A DNA stretch of 64,000 bases from Phlebiopsis flavidoalba (GCA_035772785.1 JAOCPU010000037.1:62001-126000), one strand, 5' to 3'. Counted from the stretch's first letter, positions 50,141 through 62,657 are shown. The notes: a model not told the origin generated them from the letters alone. Numbers and translations: made by a program.

Positions 50141-50872
50141 AAGTGTTGTCAACCAATGAAACTTGCATTGGCCACTTTCAAAAGTGTTAGCAATGCTTAG
50201 ATACATGAGCTTTAGATAAATTGCATCTTTAAACCCTTGGATAATACCTTTATCTATCTGTATATTTCCAGGAAAATAACAAATAAGTGCAGTAAAAATC
50301 ATTGTTTAATACCAAAATAAAGTCTTAATTAATAAATGCTAGAGAGAAACCAATTTTGAACTCATAAATGCTGAAAAATGTAAATAATATATGAATTTGT
50401 AGCTACTATATCAAATATGGCTGAAAAGTGAAATAAAAAGAAAACAATCAAGGAGAAACCTTTGAATTATCAAATGATGCCAGAAAACTAGTTTACCATT
50501 CATTAAAATTAATTATGAAATTAGAATTCTCCTAATGCTTCAGCTCATGCATTTCAACTGCGCAACCAGGCTAACCCTAGTGTACCAATGGCCATATTGC
50601 ATTTGCATAAGCTACTTCTTGGCAGCATTGGCGCAAGCAGGAATTCATACCCACTAAAGGCTTGTGCATGCCGACACACTGTAGCCAATTGAAGAGCTCA
50701 CCAATGCTAATGACATAGTACCTTACTGCAGCTACAATGTGCGTGAAGTTTGAATAACTGCCACACAACCATTGAAAGCTCACATACTATGACAAAGGTA
50801 GGCAGACAAGCTCAATACTCACAGACAACAAGTGTTTGTGCCCAGCAACAACTTGGGCTTTTTACAATAGCA

Positions 50873-51412
50873 GCAAGAGGCGCTTGGGATCAGAATACAT
50901 GACCCGATGCCGCATTTTACACTTAAAGGGTGCCACCTTTACCGACCCCCCCTCCCCTGCCTATTACTTTTTTACGATTTTATGATGAAACAAAATTGAT
51001 TTTTTTTTCTCGAATAAAATGCATGTAAAAAAAGGAGTGAATCTGCTATATTTATCACTACCAATACCCGAATGTACCCGAATACACTCTGCCTTGTCAT
51101 TCTGATGACAACCCTCTATATATCTTTGACTGGTGGCTGGCGGCCTCATATAATGGCATTCTTGATCTCTGGGCTTCTCTGAAATGCACAGCACCATCTA
51201 TATATGGTGTCTCACATCAAACCATGCTGTTTTTGCAGAGAAATGGATTGTAACTATATGTACTGACCACAAAGAGTACAAAGTAAGGCTTTCAAAGTGA
51301 ATAAAAGTAGTATATAACTGGTTTTTTCAAAATATGTTTAAGGGTGTCACTATGGGACCCCCCCCCCTCCCTACATCGGGTTGGGCGCTTATGTCCCGAG
51401 CGCCCCTTGTAC
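50873..51412. mobile_element. Possible 540-bp element with imperfect inverted ends
   Basis: The left end (GCAAGAGGCGCTTGGGA...CCCGATG) and the reverse complement of the right end (TACAAGGGGCGCTCGGGA...CCCGATG) match over two blocks. Inside each end a direct motif AAGGGTG.CAC followed by a run of C appears (50,926-50,956 and 51,340-51,370). No target duplication was established and there is no coding sequence. It is the most GC-rich signal in its neighbourhood. Low confidence as an element, moderate as a structured repeat. Confidence 0.35.
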
Positions 51413-52218
51413 AATAGCCGCATTGTTGTATGTGAGTAACTGTACTACTTGGCTGTTGAAACCTTGCATATAAATTGGCGCACTATTCAAAGACTCATAA
51501 CTGCCGAGGGCATGTGCACTTCAATAACATTACAACGGTTCCTCACGGTGGCCACATTACATTCAAACAACACAACTTTCAAGGGCTCACAGAAAATAAG
51601 AATAGGATATGGCAACCTAATAATCTATACCTGTCAGGGCTCATCTATACTAACAATTGCAGCGCCTTACAGAAACATTGTTGGCATACACAATGGATCC
51701 ACTGTGGCACTGCTAGGTGCGACTGCTATTTATATACAATATCTATATTAAGACATAGCCATTCAGACATGACATGACTTGCCCTGAGAAGTGGCATTGT
51801 CCCAATGGGGCATGCCTTCAATGGCCGAGTGGCCATTTGCTAATGATGCAGCCACTCTGCAAAGTGCCATGTTATCAGTGTGCTCAATAGATTTGAATAT
51901 TCAAGATGCATACTATGTTGTCATAGTATGCATGCCCTTAAAGACAGTATGATATAGATCTTTTTGTATAACACAGCAGCCACTTATAGCTGATGCAAAT
52001 GAGGAGGATAGCCATCACATGCAAGTATTGGGCTATTGCCTAGCCACATATCCATAACTTAAATGCTCTGCACATGCTGATAATGTTGCCAGGCCACCTT
52101 GTGTGTAAAGGAAAGAGTGTTGTTGTGCCCACTGGGTGGGCGTGTTTGAAGACATTAAATTATATACTAATATAACATACTACAGGATGTTTAATTTTGC
52201 ATACACTGCAAAGGCTTA

Positions 52219-53350
52219 CATAAACAGCATAATAGCTTATCCTGCATGCTTTCTGTTAGCTCTAGAATGGACCTATTGTAAGTGTCTCACTACTGCTCAC
52301 AAGTAAAATAGCCATTACTATTATGGGTATGATTATATGCAGTTTTTCAATATGATGCTTTATTAAACTAACCTTATCATATAGCTACTGTCGGCCAAAA
52401 AATGAGCAATAAACCTAGAATCAACAAAATAATGAAATAATGAAATAATGAAATAATAATACCAAATAATGTCCAAATAATACTCAAATAATGGAATAAT
52501 AGCTAATTGAAAGTAGAAACATTTTGTAATTAGGATTAATTAATATTACTCTATTGTTTCATTATTTGCCCATTGTTTTCTCAGGCTACCAGCTTCATCA
52601 GCATTAATAGACATTGATTAAGCATATAGTGGTTTTGTAATGGAAGTGCGTTGGAAATCCATTGAGGCATAGTAATGATTTTTGGTAAGCTCTATGTTGC
52701 TATGTACATGATAAGATGGTACCAGACGCATTACGGCATATATCAATGGCTAGTGGATGGCCTTGGAAATCTCATTCAGCTGATATGGTTAGTAGGGAAT
52801 GGATGATTTGAATTTGTTCAAGGATTTTTGCCTTGCAATAGTTGACACAGCCTACATCTAATATAATAAAAACACGGTGAATCAGAACATCATGTGGGTT
52901 CACAGATACAAGGGGGTATTTTCATTGGACCAGTAGTAAGTGCATCAGGGAGCAGGCGTTTGCGTGCGCAGAAAAAATAAAAGTGGGGCGGGACCCTTGG
53001 TTACCGTGGCTTGTGTGAGCTAAAATCGGCTTTGTGTCTAAACCATGAACCCAAAGTAGGTTGTTCTGGCTGTTGCGTTCACTGGGGTCGCTTCTTTTCG
53101 CGGGCTATCACAGTTGTGTCGTGGGGGTGTGGACGAATCGTGGAAGACTCCGTTGTGATTTTTAGTGGGATTAGGCGCCGGGTCGGGGTGCAGTAGTGGC
53201 TTAGTGAGGGTGGCATGATGATTGCCTACTAATCGACGTCTTTCCGAATAGAGGAATGTTGGTAACTCGCTACTCAGCCAAATTCTTTCCGAGTTATATT
53301 ATTTCTTGAGCCCTGTCAGGACGGTGTAGGAAACGCCAGTCAAATTACTA
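52219..53350. repeat. Tandem block A (about 1.1 kb)
   Basis: Aligns along its whole length with block B immediately downstream in the same orientation; shared landmarks are GCTTTCTGTTAGCT, TTTTTCAATATGATGCTTT, repeated AATAATGAAATAATG, CATTGATTAAGCATATAGTGG, CATGATGATTGCCTACTAA. Differences are mostly single-base insertions and deletions. In reverse orientation the right part also matches sequence internal to the LTR element at 63.6-63.9 kb, so the block belongs to that retroelement family. Confidence 0.7.
52430..52465 (+). repeat. (AATAATGA)n short tandem repeat
   Basis: Three to four copies of an 8-9 bp AATAATGAA unit in block A, with a shorter counterpart in block B near 53,708-53,730. 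Confidence 0.6.
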
Positions 53351-53476
53351 ACATGTTATAATTTTGGGCATAGCACTGGCAAAAATGTGTTAGGTAGGTT
53401 TCACTTTTTTTTGAGCTTTTTTATTTTTCTTCTGTTTTTATTTTGCTTTATTTCTGTTGGTTTTTTTTTTTACTCA

Positions 53477-54580
53477 TAAAACTACAGCATATAGCTTACG
53501 GCATGCATGGCTTTCTGTTAGCTTCTAAATGAATCCATTGTAAGTGGGTCTCACTACGCTGCTTCACAAACTAATTAGGCCATTTACTATTAATGTAGAT
53601 TCTACTTTCAGTTTTTCAATATGATGCTTTGATAACCACCTTACCTTATCATAATATGCTAGCTGTGGCCAGAAAAATGAGCAATAAACTCTAGAATCGA
53701 ACAAATACTGAAATAATGAAATAATGAAATCATAACCCAAATAATGTCCAAATATATAGCTCAAAATAGATGGCATCTAGCTAATTGAAATAGAAACATT
53801 TTTAATTAGGATTCAAATTAATATTACTCATTGTTTCATTATTTGCCCATTGTTTTCTCAGCTATACCAGCTTCATCAGCATTAATAGACATTGATTAAG
53901 CATATAGTGGGTGGTTTGTAATGGAAGTGCGTTGTGAAATAACACATTGAGCATAGTAATGATTTTGGTAAGCTCTATTTTGGGTGTTCGCTATGCTACA
54001 GATAATAATGTACGGCACGGCATTAGCGGGCATATATCAATTGCTAGTATGAAAGCCTTGGAAATCTCCAGCTGATATGGTTAGTAGGGAATGGATGAGA
54101 TTTGAATTTGATTCCAGATTTTGACCTTGCAATAGTGAACAGCCTACATCTAATATAAATAGAAACACACGGTGGATCACTAAGAACATCACCATGTGGG
54201 TTTCACAGATACAAGGGGTATTTTCATGGTCAGGGGGTCATCAAACGATTGTCTGGTGGCAGAAAATATAAACCCTTGGTTTACCGGCTTGTGTGAGCTA
54301 GAAATGCTTGTGTCTGAAACCAGACCCAAAGGTAGGTTTTCTGCTTGTGGTTCACTGGCACTCTAATATGCCGTTGGCTATCGCCAGAGTTGTGTTCGTG
54401 CAAAGCCAGGGGACGAATGTGGAAAATCCTTGATTTTTAGTGATACCGTGTGTGCTAGTGAGCATGATGATTGCCTACTAACACTCTTTCTTCCGTCGAA
54501 TAGGAATGTGTAAAACTCCTACTCACCAATTCTTTAGCCCCAGTTGATTATTTCTGCCTGTCACGCAGTCAATTGTGTTA
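53477..54580. repeat. Tandem block B (about 1.1 kb)
   Basis: Second copy of block A, offset by about 1.26 kb, separated from it by about 125 bp of T-rich sequence. Its distal 330 bp (54,250-54,580) reappear in reverse complement at about 63,590-63,885. It directly adjoins the internal side of the left LTR. Confidence 0.7.
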
Positions 54581-54841
54581 TAAGAATTTTATTTCCATTT
54601 TTTTAAGGTGTGTAGTGTTTTTTTAGATGAGATGTATTCAAAATCAAGTCGTATGGGTCTCTGTATACCAGCAGAAGCCAATACTTCTGTTTCGGGAATA
54701 TTCTAGATTCGCTTCCTCCAAGTACTTTCAGTCGTGTGATGAAGTTAGCCCTTTTACTGCCTCTTGCGGAAAGACTTTTGCTAACACAGTGAACTCTATG
54801 CACTGCCTCAGGAGATCTCATGCCTTTTGCAGATCAAAAGC

Positions 54842-55521
54842 TGCCTAGCCTAATGGAGGGATATATATCGAAATATGCTTTGGAAACTTGTGGGTACTAC
54901 GTCTAATGCTTGGATAATACAATAAAAACTTATAACTAAGTGAGTGTCTCAGTTGCTGTCTGTTGCAAAATATACTGTGCCCTGAGCCTCTGTGCTGGGG
55001 TCTTTCTGAACTCCTGAGTCTTACTCTTTGTGAGTTTCGTCTAAGCTTCTTTTATACCTTTTTGCCCCATAACTGGATTGTTGTCGAGGTAACAATTATT
55101 TTAGGGACATTCGGGCTATGCTCATAACAACAAGTGCTTGCTTCAAACTGCCTGTTAGCCAAAGAAATGCCTCACCCTGGATTTGGCCTGCTTGGTAAGC
55201 AGTCGTGGTGAGCTATTTTAGCCAGCCAATAGGAGCTTGATTACTTAAGCATGATTGGTAAGCTTTGTGGAAATATTAGTAATGGCTGACAATTTTCTTG
55301 TTCATGCCTTACAAAGCATTTCCTTTGCCCACTCTGTTTTGTACTATATTACATGATGACTATTACATATGATGTCTATTGTAGGCTAATATTTATTAGT
55401 AATAGTCTTTAGGCTACAGATAAAGAGTCTTTTGTCTAAGTATTATTATATTTCTGTTTCAATATATTTTACTATTCTTATTCCTGGCTGTTCTTATGTT
55501 GTGCCATTCAATAATGGCGCA
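54842..55521 (-). mobile_element. LTR, left copy (minus orientation)
   Basis: About 680 bp, matching the reverse complement of 62,658-63,332 almost throughout, differing mainly by single-base insertions or deletions. Read on the minus strand it begins TGCGCCATTATTG and ends ...GGCTAGGCA, so TG...CA termini are plausible. It contains a TATAAAAG-type promoter box and the sequence landmarks of R/U5 (AAGAGTAAGACTCAG). Its internal side faces left, towards blocks B and A. No second LTR of this element was found in the window. Confidence 0.7.
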
Positions 55522-55599
55522 GGATAAATGCACATGCTATTGATCTAAAAGGGGAAGGTAAAATAAAAAAGAAAAAAGAAAGGACAAACATTGTACGGT

Positions 55600-56838
55600 C
55601 TACAAAAAAAAAGGCTATGAGGTAAAGAGCTGTTACTTTGACAAGAAAAATTGCAAAATGCCCCCTGCCAACTGCAAAAAGGAAGCACAATAGGCCAAAC
55701 AAACCCAAGCTTTATAATAATTCCCATGCAGATAAAATACGCAAGACTATTTAGGTCCTCACAAGCAAGCCAGTAACTCAAATTCCAGTGTTATAGAGAA
55801 CTTGAAGGAACAATTACATAAAATCAAAGTATCAGATAAACAGAGAAAAGAGCAGAAGATAGATATGCCGATCTTGCTAAAGGTAGTTCAGATTGTTCCA
55901 GAGTCATATAGATAGAACTTGCCATCTATATGACATACACATTGAATCCGTATGCATCAGTCTAATGAATAGATATATACTATGAACAAGACTGGAAAAT
56001 TTATATCAATATCCCGCAATAAAAACTTCATTTATGGTGCCAGTAATCTTGTGAAAGATTAGGAAAGAAAGGACAAGCAAATGCCGTTAGTAGACTCAGG
56101 AGCTACAACAATATTTATCAACAAATCAGTTGTTCAAAAAAATAAGCTGGTTACAAAGAAATAGGTAAATAGTTTCACCGTATTTAATGCAAATGAAAGA
56201 CTCAAAACGAAACCAATGTCAAGTTGATCAATTGATCCTAAGTCACACTAAATTGAAACCTCATATATTAATGATCAGAATATTAGGTCGCTGACCTGGA
56301 TAATAAAGTAAATGAATTGTTGAAATGATAATTCTCCAACTACACACCCTACCGATATTGACTGAAAAAGAGGAAAGTTGAGTTTTACCAGATATCCTGA
56401 GTACATGTACTTAAAAGGCTCAAATACAAAACTTACCCAGAAAGAAGCCAATGATACTTCTGCTGAGGAATACAATGAGGAGTAAGTTGCAAAACTTATC
56501 ATAAATCTATGGACACAATAGAATGATTGTGATAATCTCTCACCTCTCATTTACAACTGGTGCTTGGAGATCAACAACCCAGATAATTACAATATGGTTA
56601 AACATCTTAACCACAAAACGCATTGTCTTAAAAGTGTCATATAACAAGAAAACGCTATATAAGAAAGAATACATTAGAAAGAATAACAAGGATGACAAAA
56701 GATACCAAAAACTGGAAGACTCTTGTATCATCAGAGTATCACAGTTTTTGGCACAGTTTTCTCCCGAGGCAACCAAATTGAACATAGGTGCCCTGGAGCA
56801 TAAAAAACTCTACGACTATGCGATCAAATTCAAAGATA
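55600..56838 (+). pseudogene. Decayed Ty3/gypsy Gag-Pol fragment (protease to RT linker)
   Basis: An aspartic-protease active-site segment reads LVDSGATTIFINKSVVQKNK at 56,086-56,145, followed by VNSFTVFNANERL. Further on DIDWKRGKLSFTRYPE (56,350-56,400, after reading through a stop) matches the post-protease linker of Ty3/gypsy Pol. Near 56,750-56,835 FLAQFSPEATKL, LEHKKLYDYAIKFKD corresponds to the stretch just before the reverse transcriptase. Upstream (55,560-55,700) is Lys-rich, Gag-like and unclear. Many in-frame stops make it inactive. The frame is cut at 56,838 by the 885-bp element, and no RT is visible beyond it. Confidence 0.72.
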
Positions 56839-57723
56839 CAGTGACTGACAAAAATGTGTCACACTTGGATATTGAGCATTTAAAGAATATATTGTAAGAC
56901 ATTAATATGAGCAACTATTAAAAAAGCAACTCTTTTTGTGAAATACTATAGCAATGGACATCATTTCCCGAATTTACATCTATACTATATATAGCAGCTA
57001 TGATGGTATAATAAACAAATACATTAAAACTGCACTAATGAAAGATTTCTTTATTATACAAACCAAATGAAAAAATATACATTTTATATACTACTGATAA
57101 AATATCTTGATTCATAAGTAATAAAAGCATGCATAATATGTATTCGCCCATTTTTCTGTATTTTTTTTTGATATCATTATTGAATAAATGTTGATTCTTT
57201 TTGTCACAGCTATATGTAAAATACTATTTGATTGTATTAGCTGTAATGGAATATATGTTAACATTTGATTTTTGTCAGCTATAAAGAAGAAAACACTGAA
57301 TGTGTGAAAAAAAGGAACAGGTATATTGCTGTAAAGTGTGGCAAGTTACAAATAAAATCCCATTTTGACCTTGCTTGCTCTCAATTGTTGTGACTATAAT
57401 GTATAGCTAGCTATGGTAAGCTGTGATAAGTTATATATACAGTATAGAAATAGTATCAAGGTATTTTCCAATATTGGTTTTCAAATGCAACCATTTTTAT
57501 TATTGTACAATAAAGAATCTCTGATAAAAGCAAATTTAGTACATTTGCTCATTATCCAATGGCTATTACTACTTATGGTATATGTGGATATATCAAAAAT
57601 AGCTCTTTATGCTATTTCATACAATTCTCATTATAGTTTTGCAACAGCTCTCTTTATGGATATCTTATTCAAAATTCTTTAAGTTCTCAATATTTAAATG
57701 TGACACACTTTTGTCAGTCACTG
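56839..57723 (+). mobile_element. 885-bp TIR element, copy 2, inserted in gypsy remnant
   Basis: Begins CAGTGACTGACAAAAATGTG and ends TTTTGTCAGTCACTG, flanked by TA at 56,837-56,838 and 57,724-57,725. It has the same length as copy 1 and is its reverse complement with scattered substitutions. Internal shared landmarks include TTCTTTTTGTCACAGCT... and CATTTGCTCATTATCCAATGG. No transposase. Because it interrupts the gypsy Pol frame, it arrived after that retroelement. Confidence 0.85.
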
Positions 57724-58839
57724 TATGCAAGGAGTAGCAACAAGCACAAGAGTTTAGCAATAGAGGTAAAAGGTCAACAGTAGACATGGGAGGTGGCTGA
57801 CAGATGCAAGAGGTTAACAGTGGGTGCAAAAGGTGAATAGTGGCATCCTGTGCCAAAACTGTTTGGTAAAAAGATAAATTGAAGTTATTGGACCAAATAT
57901 TCTAGAATGCAGAAAAGTCTGTGAGGTGATATAAAAGATATTATGTAAAAAAGTAGTTCAGTCATAGTAGCACCAAAATTAGTAACTCTAGCACTAAAAA
58001 TAGCTATAGCTTACAAAGCATTTATTGGCTGCTTACTCAGCAAAGAAGTTTGCTCACTATGATTGATTAGGCAAAAATATCTTTGACAAAAAGCAAGAAA
58101 AGCAAAGGCAAAGCTTTGATGCTATTGGCTAGCAGGCAAAAATATACAAAATGAGTTGCTACTAGTATAGTCTATAACTGTACTAGTGTAGCCTTACTAA
58201 TATGCCATCAGACAATAGTTACTATGGGCTGAATAGTATATAAAGAGTACAAAATTTGAGCAAGGCTCAAGATTCAAATGTAAAAAGCCACAGAAGTTGG
58301 AAAGGCTCAGAAGTTGGAAAGTCCCCCCTAAACCCCAGATTTAGTCTTGATTTGTGAAACTCCAGGAATAGCCATAAGCTGTAAAATTGTATAAAATTTA
58401 ATGTATATGTGTGGCATTTTATTATAATGTCATATTACTAATATGGCAGGTGCATATGGGATAAATTCCATATTTTCCACTTTGAACATAATAAAGAATA
58501 GCATGTGAAGGCTGAAGTAAAATGGTAGTGCAAAATTTGTATATACTAGTATTTACTACATACATATATATAGCTGCACAAATATCTTTAGCTAATTAGC
58601 ACTGCTGGCTGTTAGCAAAGAACAGAAGTAAGGTATCACAAGTTATGCCCTATTAGTCAATTTCCTTGCATTTTTGTTCATATCCAACACCAAGTCTCAA
58701 GCACTCACTAAAGCACATTTCCACACCACAAAGCTCACACCACAATGTTTACATCAACCAAGGGTGTCACAACTAAGGCCCAAGCTTGTATGCACGAGGA
58801 CGATAGCAGCTAGTGACAGTCTTAACAAACTATCAATGG

Positions 58840-58990
58840 GACGAGGGGGCTAGGGCGAGTGCGAGTGTGTGTGTGAGTACGAGCGACGACGCCGACGGCG
58901 ACAGCGAACTGTTGTAAGCTGAGGACCAAGTCAATATTGGTTTGTATCTACTACAGTGTGAGGGACTCTTACCTGAGGACCAAGAGGTCG
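58840..58990 (+). repeat. GC-richer island with short direct repeats
   Basis: GAGTGCGAGTGTGTGTGTGAGTACGAGCGACGACG-type low complexity and two CTGAGGACCAAG copies (58,918-58,929; 58,973-58,984). It stands out against the AT-rich background. No function seen. Confidence 0.4.
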
Positions 58991-59429
58991 AAACTGAGGT
59001 CCCCAGGTAGAGTGCTGCCAGTATTTATACTACTACAGAGTCCATTTCAAATGCACAGCCGAGGCTTACGAAGCATGTCCGAGGCTGAGTCATTGTACAC
59101 GAGTCAGGAATTGGTCTGACTAGTTAACCTTGGGCAGGCTGCAGAATAGACACCGCCAGCAGATCACTCTGGTTAGCTGTCGCTGAGCTGGCCACTCTTC
59201 GACATGTATGACTTACACTGCCAGCTTTATCAATGACATTGTGTAGAGACTAGCTCACAATTATATATAAAGAGGTATGCTTGTGGCTTAAGCCCCAAGC
59301 TTAACAACATCATTAAGATCCTCTCATATCTTCGTCCACTCTCGCTCTACTTTAGTATTTACATTTCTCTCCCTTAAGCAACACAAATAGATGAGTAAGG
59401 GTTTTGTGATATAAGGATAACCTGTAGAG

Positions 59430-59565
59430 ATTAGGGATACACATATGAGGAGGTAGAGGTCAGGATTCCAAAACTCTTGAGACCCCTGTTGATATTCTGG
59501 ATATAATATATAACATGTTTTTAAACTACTCATTTTTGTCTATTATTGATGAATAAAACATATAT
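59430..59565 (+). repeat. Repeat family 3, copy b
   Basis: Counterpart of 50,006-50,140 (GTCAGGATTCCAAAACTCTTGAGACCCCTG core). It runs directly into repeat family 2, copy b, at 59,565. Confidence 0.45.
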
Positions 59566-59740
59566 AGCTGCAGACAAAAGTAATGCAATTGGGCTTTGAG
59601 CACTAGGACACAATGGCCTATAACTTGTTGAATTCATAAAGTAGCTATGGACTGTACATTGTACATTAGACCATATATATATGTAGTATTTTATCACCAT
59701 GTGCCATATTACCATATGTAGCAGTAGCAAGTGCTTATCT
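59565..59740 (+). repeat. Repeat family 2, copy b (TIR-like end)
   Basis: Begins AGCTGCAGACAAAAGTAATG, then CAATTGGGCTTTGAGCAC; aligns with 46,858-47,040. It is preceded by ACATATAT, so a TA-target insertion is possible. Confidence 0.4.
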
Positions 59741-61557
59741 TTTGGGTAGGTTACATAGATATACATCTGTAGAACTCAGATCTTGATTTTCTAGAGGTTC
59801 CATTATATGCAGGGCTTACAGGAATATAAATACTATTATAAATAATAAAAAAGCGGTCAAATAACACATTAGGGTGTATACCCTGGCAAAATGGGGGCCT
59901 ATAAATGAGCAGTATGCTTGCCATTGTATAGGCATACATTGGTGCATTACAGAAATAAAGTTTGAAAGCTATCCAAGCACATGGGAACAATAAGGATATA
60001 TATTATTCTAGGGAAAAATGTAAAAAAATAACATTTGGGCAAATTCACTTCAGGATATTATTGGTCTAGAGATTGTTGTGACTGTCTAGGATATTCATAA
60101 AGTATTACAATAGTGTATATATAATGCTGGAACATGAGGTGATCAATGCAGCACATGCTACATCCTAATATATACTCCAAAATAGGGGTACCCAGCATAA
60201 TAGCAAAAATGCGCATTCATCCTTGGGCCCTACAGCAGTTGGATATCTTTTGTATGTTGTTCATATACTTTTATACATGTGGAAACATGTGTCAAAATTA
60301 GTTCTAGAGCTTTTTAGAACAACTTCCCTAGGTTCTGCAGCCTTTAGAAACAACTACTAGGTTTTTTAAACTCAAAAGAAAGCACCATTTAGGATTTAGA
60401 AAGCAAAAACATGTGTACCTATTCGCACACAGGGCAGTATAATTCAATTCCAGCGCTGTGGAAAATATCCTACATACCTCCCGCATGTGTTACAATTTAG
60501 TTTACATTAATTTCTCAAGTGAATGAAAAGATGTGCTAGTGTTACAACAGGACACATGAGTTTAACATGAATTTCTGTGCAATTATACAACTTCCTGTCT
60601 GTTTCTATGCTCTGGCAACCTGTACATGTTTCCTCCTTTTGCAAATTTAGATATAAAGGTTTTCAGGGGGTGTAGAATATGATGTAAACCTCAGCTAAGC
60701 TTTTATTTGTACTGCTATATACCATGATTCTGGTTAAATCCTAAAATGCAAAAAAAAATAGGTGCCAGGATAATTGACCAAAATCTGGGGAAATCGCACT
60801 AGCTTCAGCCATTCTATTGTTTCCACAACTTATAGGCATATACTAGACATTTATAGAGTCCCTTTCCATTCGCTTAGAATAGCAGAATATTTCTCTGGAG
60901 GATATAGTGGAGAACCCATCAATTCCATAAAAATATATTCCCAAACATGCATATCATGTTAAATCCTTTGAAAGATGCAATTGAAATACTCCAATATGGT
61001 GTAGATACATGGAGAAATGCTTTGACCAATCTCCAATCAATCAGAAGCAATGCCCAGACCTTTAGATTTTGAAAAATACTCGGAAAATTGAAACAATTCC
61101 CAGGATAATGGGAACATGTCAGATGATGTTTTTTATGTTATTGGCATATTCGGAGAATATATAGAAGCTGAAAAGAGAAGCAGCAAAGCTAGGAAAATGC
61201 AGGGGAACCTAGAGTATCCTATTGAAAATTGAGAAAAAAGTTGAATAAAATTCTTCAGTACAATTGGTGACATGGTATATACATTGGGTCTGTTTTAGTA
61301 CATTGTTACTTTCACTGATTGTGACATATTTCTAGTCTGTGGGTAAAGCTTTGCACGAGTTTATCCGCTGATCAACTCAGACCTGTACCCATGGATTAGG
61401 GGCATTTCAAAAGCCTGACCCAGATTTATATAGGTATTTGGGCACAAACCATCTGTGATCTACAAGTCCAAGCCTTATGAATTGGGGTTACAGGTTTACC
61501 TGTCAGAATTACATAAAATAAAGACTGACATGGCTGTAGTGAGGTATGTATAATATG

Positions 61558-61558
<1 letters not shown>

Positions 61559-61592
<34 letters not shown>
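61559..61592 (+). repeat. (TA)16 microsatellite
   Basis: Perfect TA dinucleotide run of about 32-34 bp. Length may be affected by sequencing slippage. Confidence 0.9.
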
Positions 61593-61597
<5 letters not shown>

Positions 61598-62134
61598 GAT
61601 AATGGCATAGGTATATTTGGAATATGCATACAAGTATTATATGAGCAAATCTATGAGTATCCATGGGTTTTCTCAAATCCAAACTCATGACCCAGATTTT
61701 CCACTTACTCATAGCCACAGATGACTTGGATCCACAGATTAGTATACCTATGGGTTTTCCCATAGCTCTATCTACAAGGACCTATGGATGACTCAGACTT
61801 GTACAAAGCTTTAGTCTGTAGTTGATAAAAACCACACCTTTAGCCACTCTATTTGAAGCATAATGCTTGGGATGTGCTTCTTTGGAGCTAGAAATGCCGC
61901 CACTTTACTAAAACTAGCAGTTACCTGTGCCCTGCATGGGACAACATTCCATTTGCGAGCAATGAGTTTAATTTAAGTACTCACTTGTTACTTAATACTC
62001 ACAGATGGAGCTAAATTGCCGACCCATCTGTTACAGTACTGACTGAGATCGAACCAAAAAATTTGACTAAAATTGTCCTCAATCGGTACTCAGTAACTTC
62101 CAACTCACTGATGTCACCATAGCTGCTAAGTGAC

Positions 62135-62275
62135 CCTGTGTCACGCTGGCTGCTAAACCAATATTATGCTAGCTACTAAGTGAATCGACATCACGCTGGC
62201 TGCTAAGTGAACCAACATCACGCTGACTGCTGAGTGAACCGATGTCATGCCAGCCGTTAAACCGGTGCTCGATGT
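62135..62275 (+). repeat. Satellite-like array, about 27-bp imperfect unit
   Basis: Four to five imperfect units built on ATCACGCTGGCTGCTAAGTG followed by AACC (for example near 62,150, 62,190, 62,218), with degenerate units at both edges. A minisatellite or internal repeat of a transposon; no coding frame supports a protein repeat. Confidence 0.6.
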
Positions 62276-62657
62276 GACACACCAAACACACTGTACGCTA
62301 TATTTGGTATGTCACACTGGCTCCTGAACCCATTGACCTTACTACTGAGTCTAAACCTATACAACAGTAGACTTATGTATGACTGTAAGCGAGAAGCCTT
62401 TGCTCCTGGTGAGTTTTTGAGATGTCCTTTGAGGATGTCTTTAAATACCTGTAGATAATATACTGGAAAATTCTATGAATAATCACATGCCCTAGGGCCA
62501 GTCACATACATCATCACACCCTGCTTTGGCTCCAATTCTCGAACATTCGATGCTTAACACAATACTAACTGCCCTTTGCGTCGAGATCAATATACTGTGC
62601 ACAATGCAATGTGAACGTGAGCTGTGCCGCAAGTAACTTGAAGCCGTCACGTTATCC

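Noticed and set aside
52219..54580. CRISPR-like or satellite array in the AT-rich region
   Set aside because: Two long blocks and a short AATAATGAA run, without regularly spaced short repeats and spacers.
62030..62060. tRNA-like GATCGAACC motif
   Set aside because: No matching A box or acceptor stem at the right distance.
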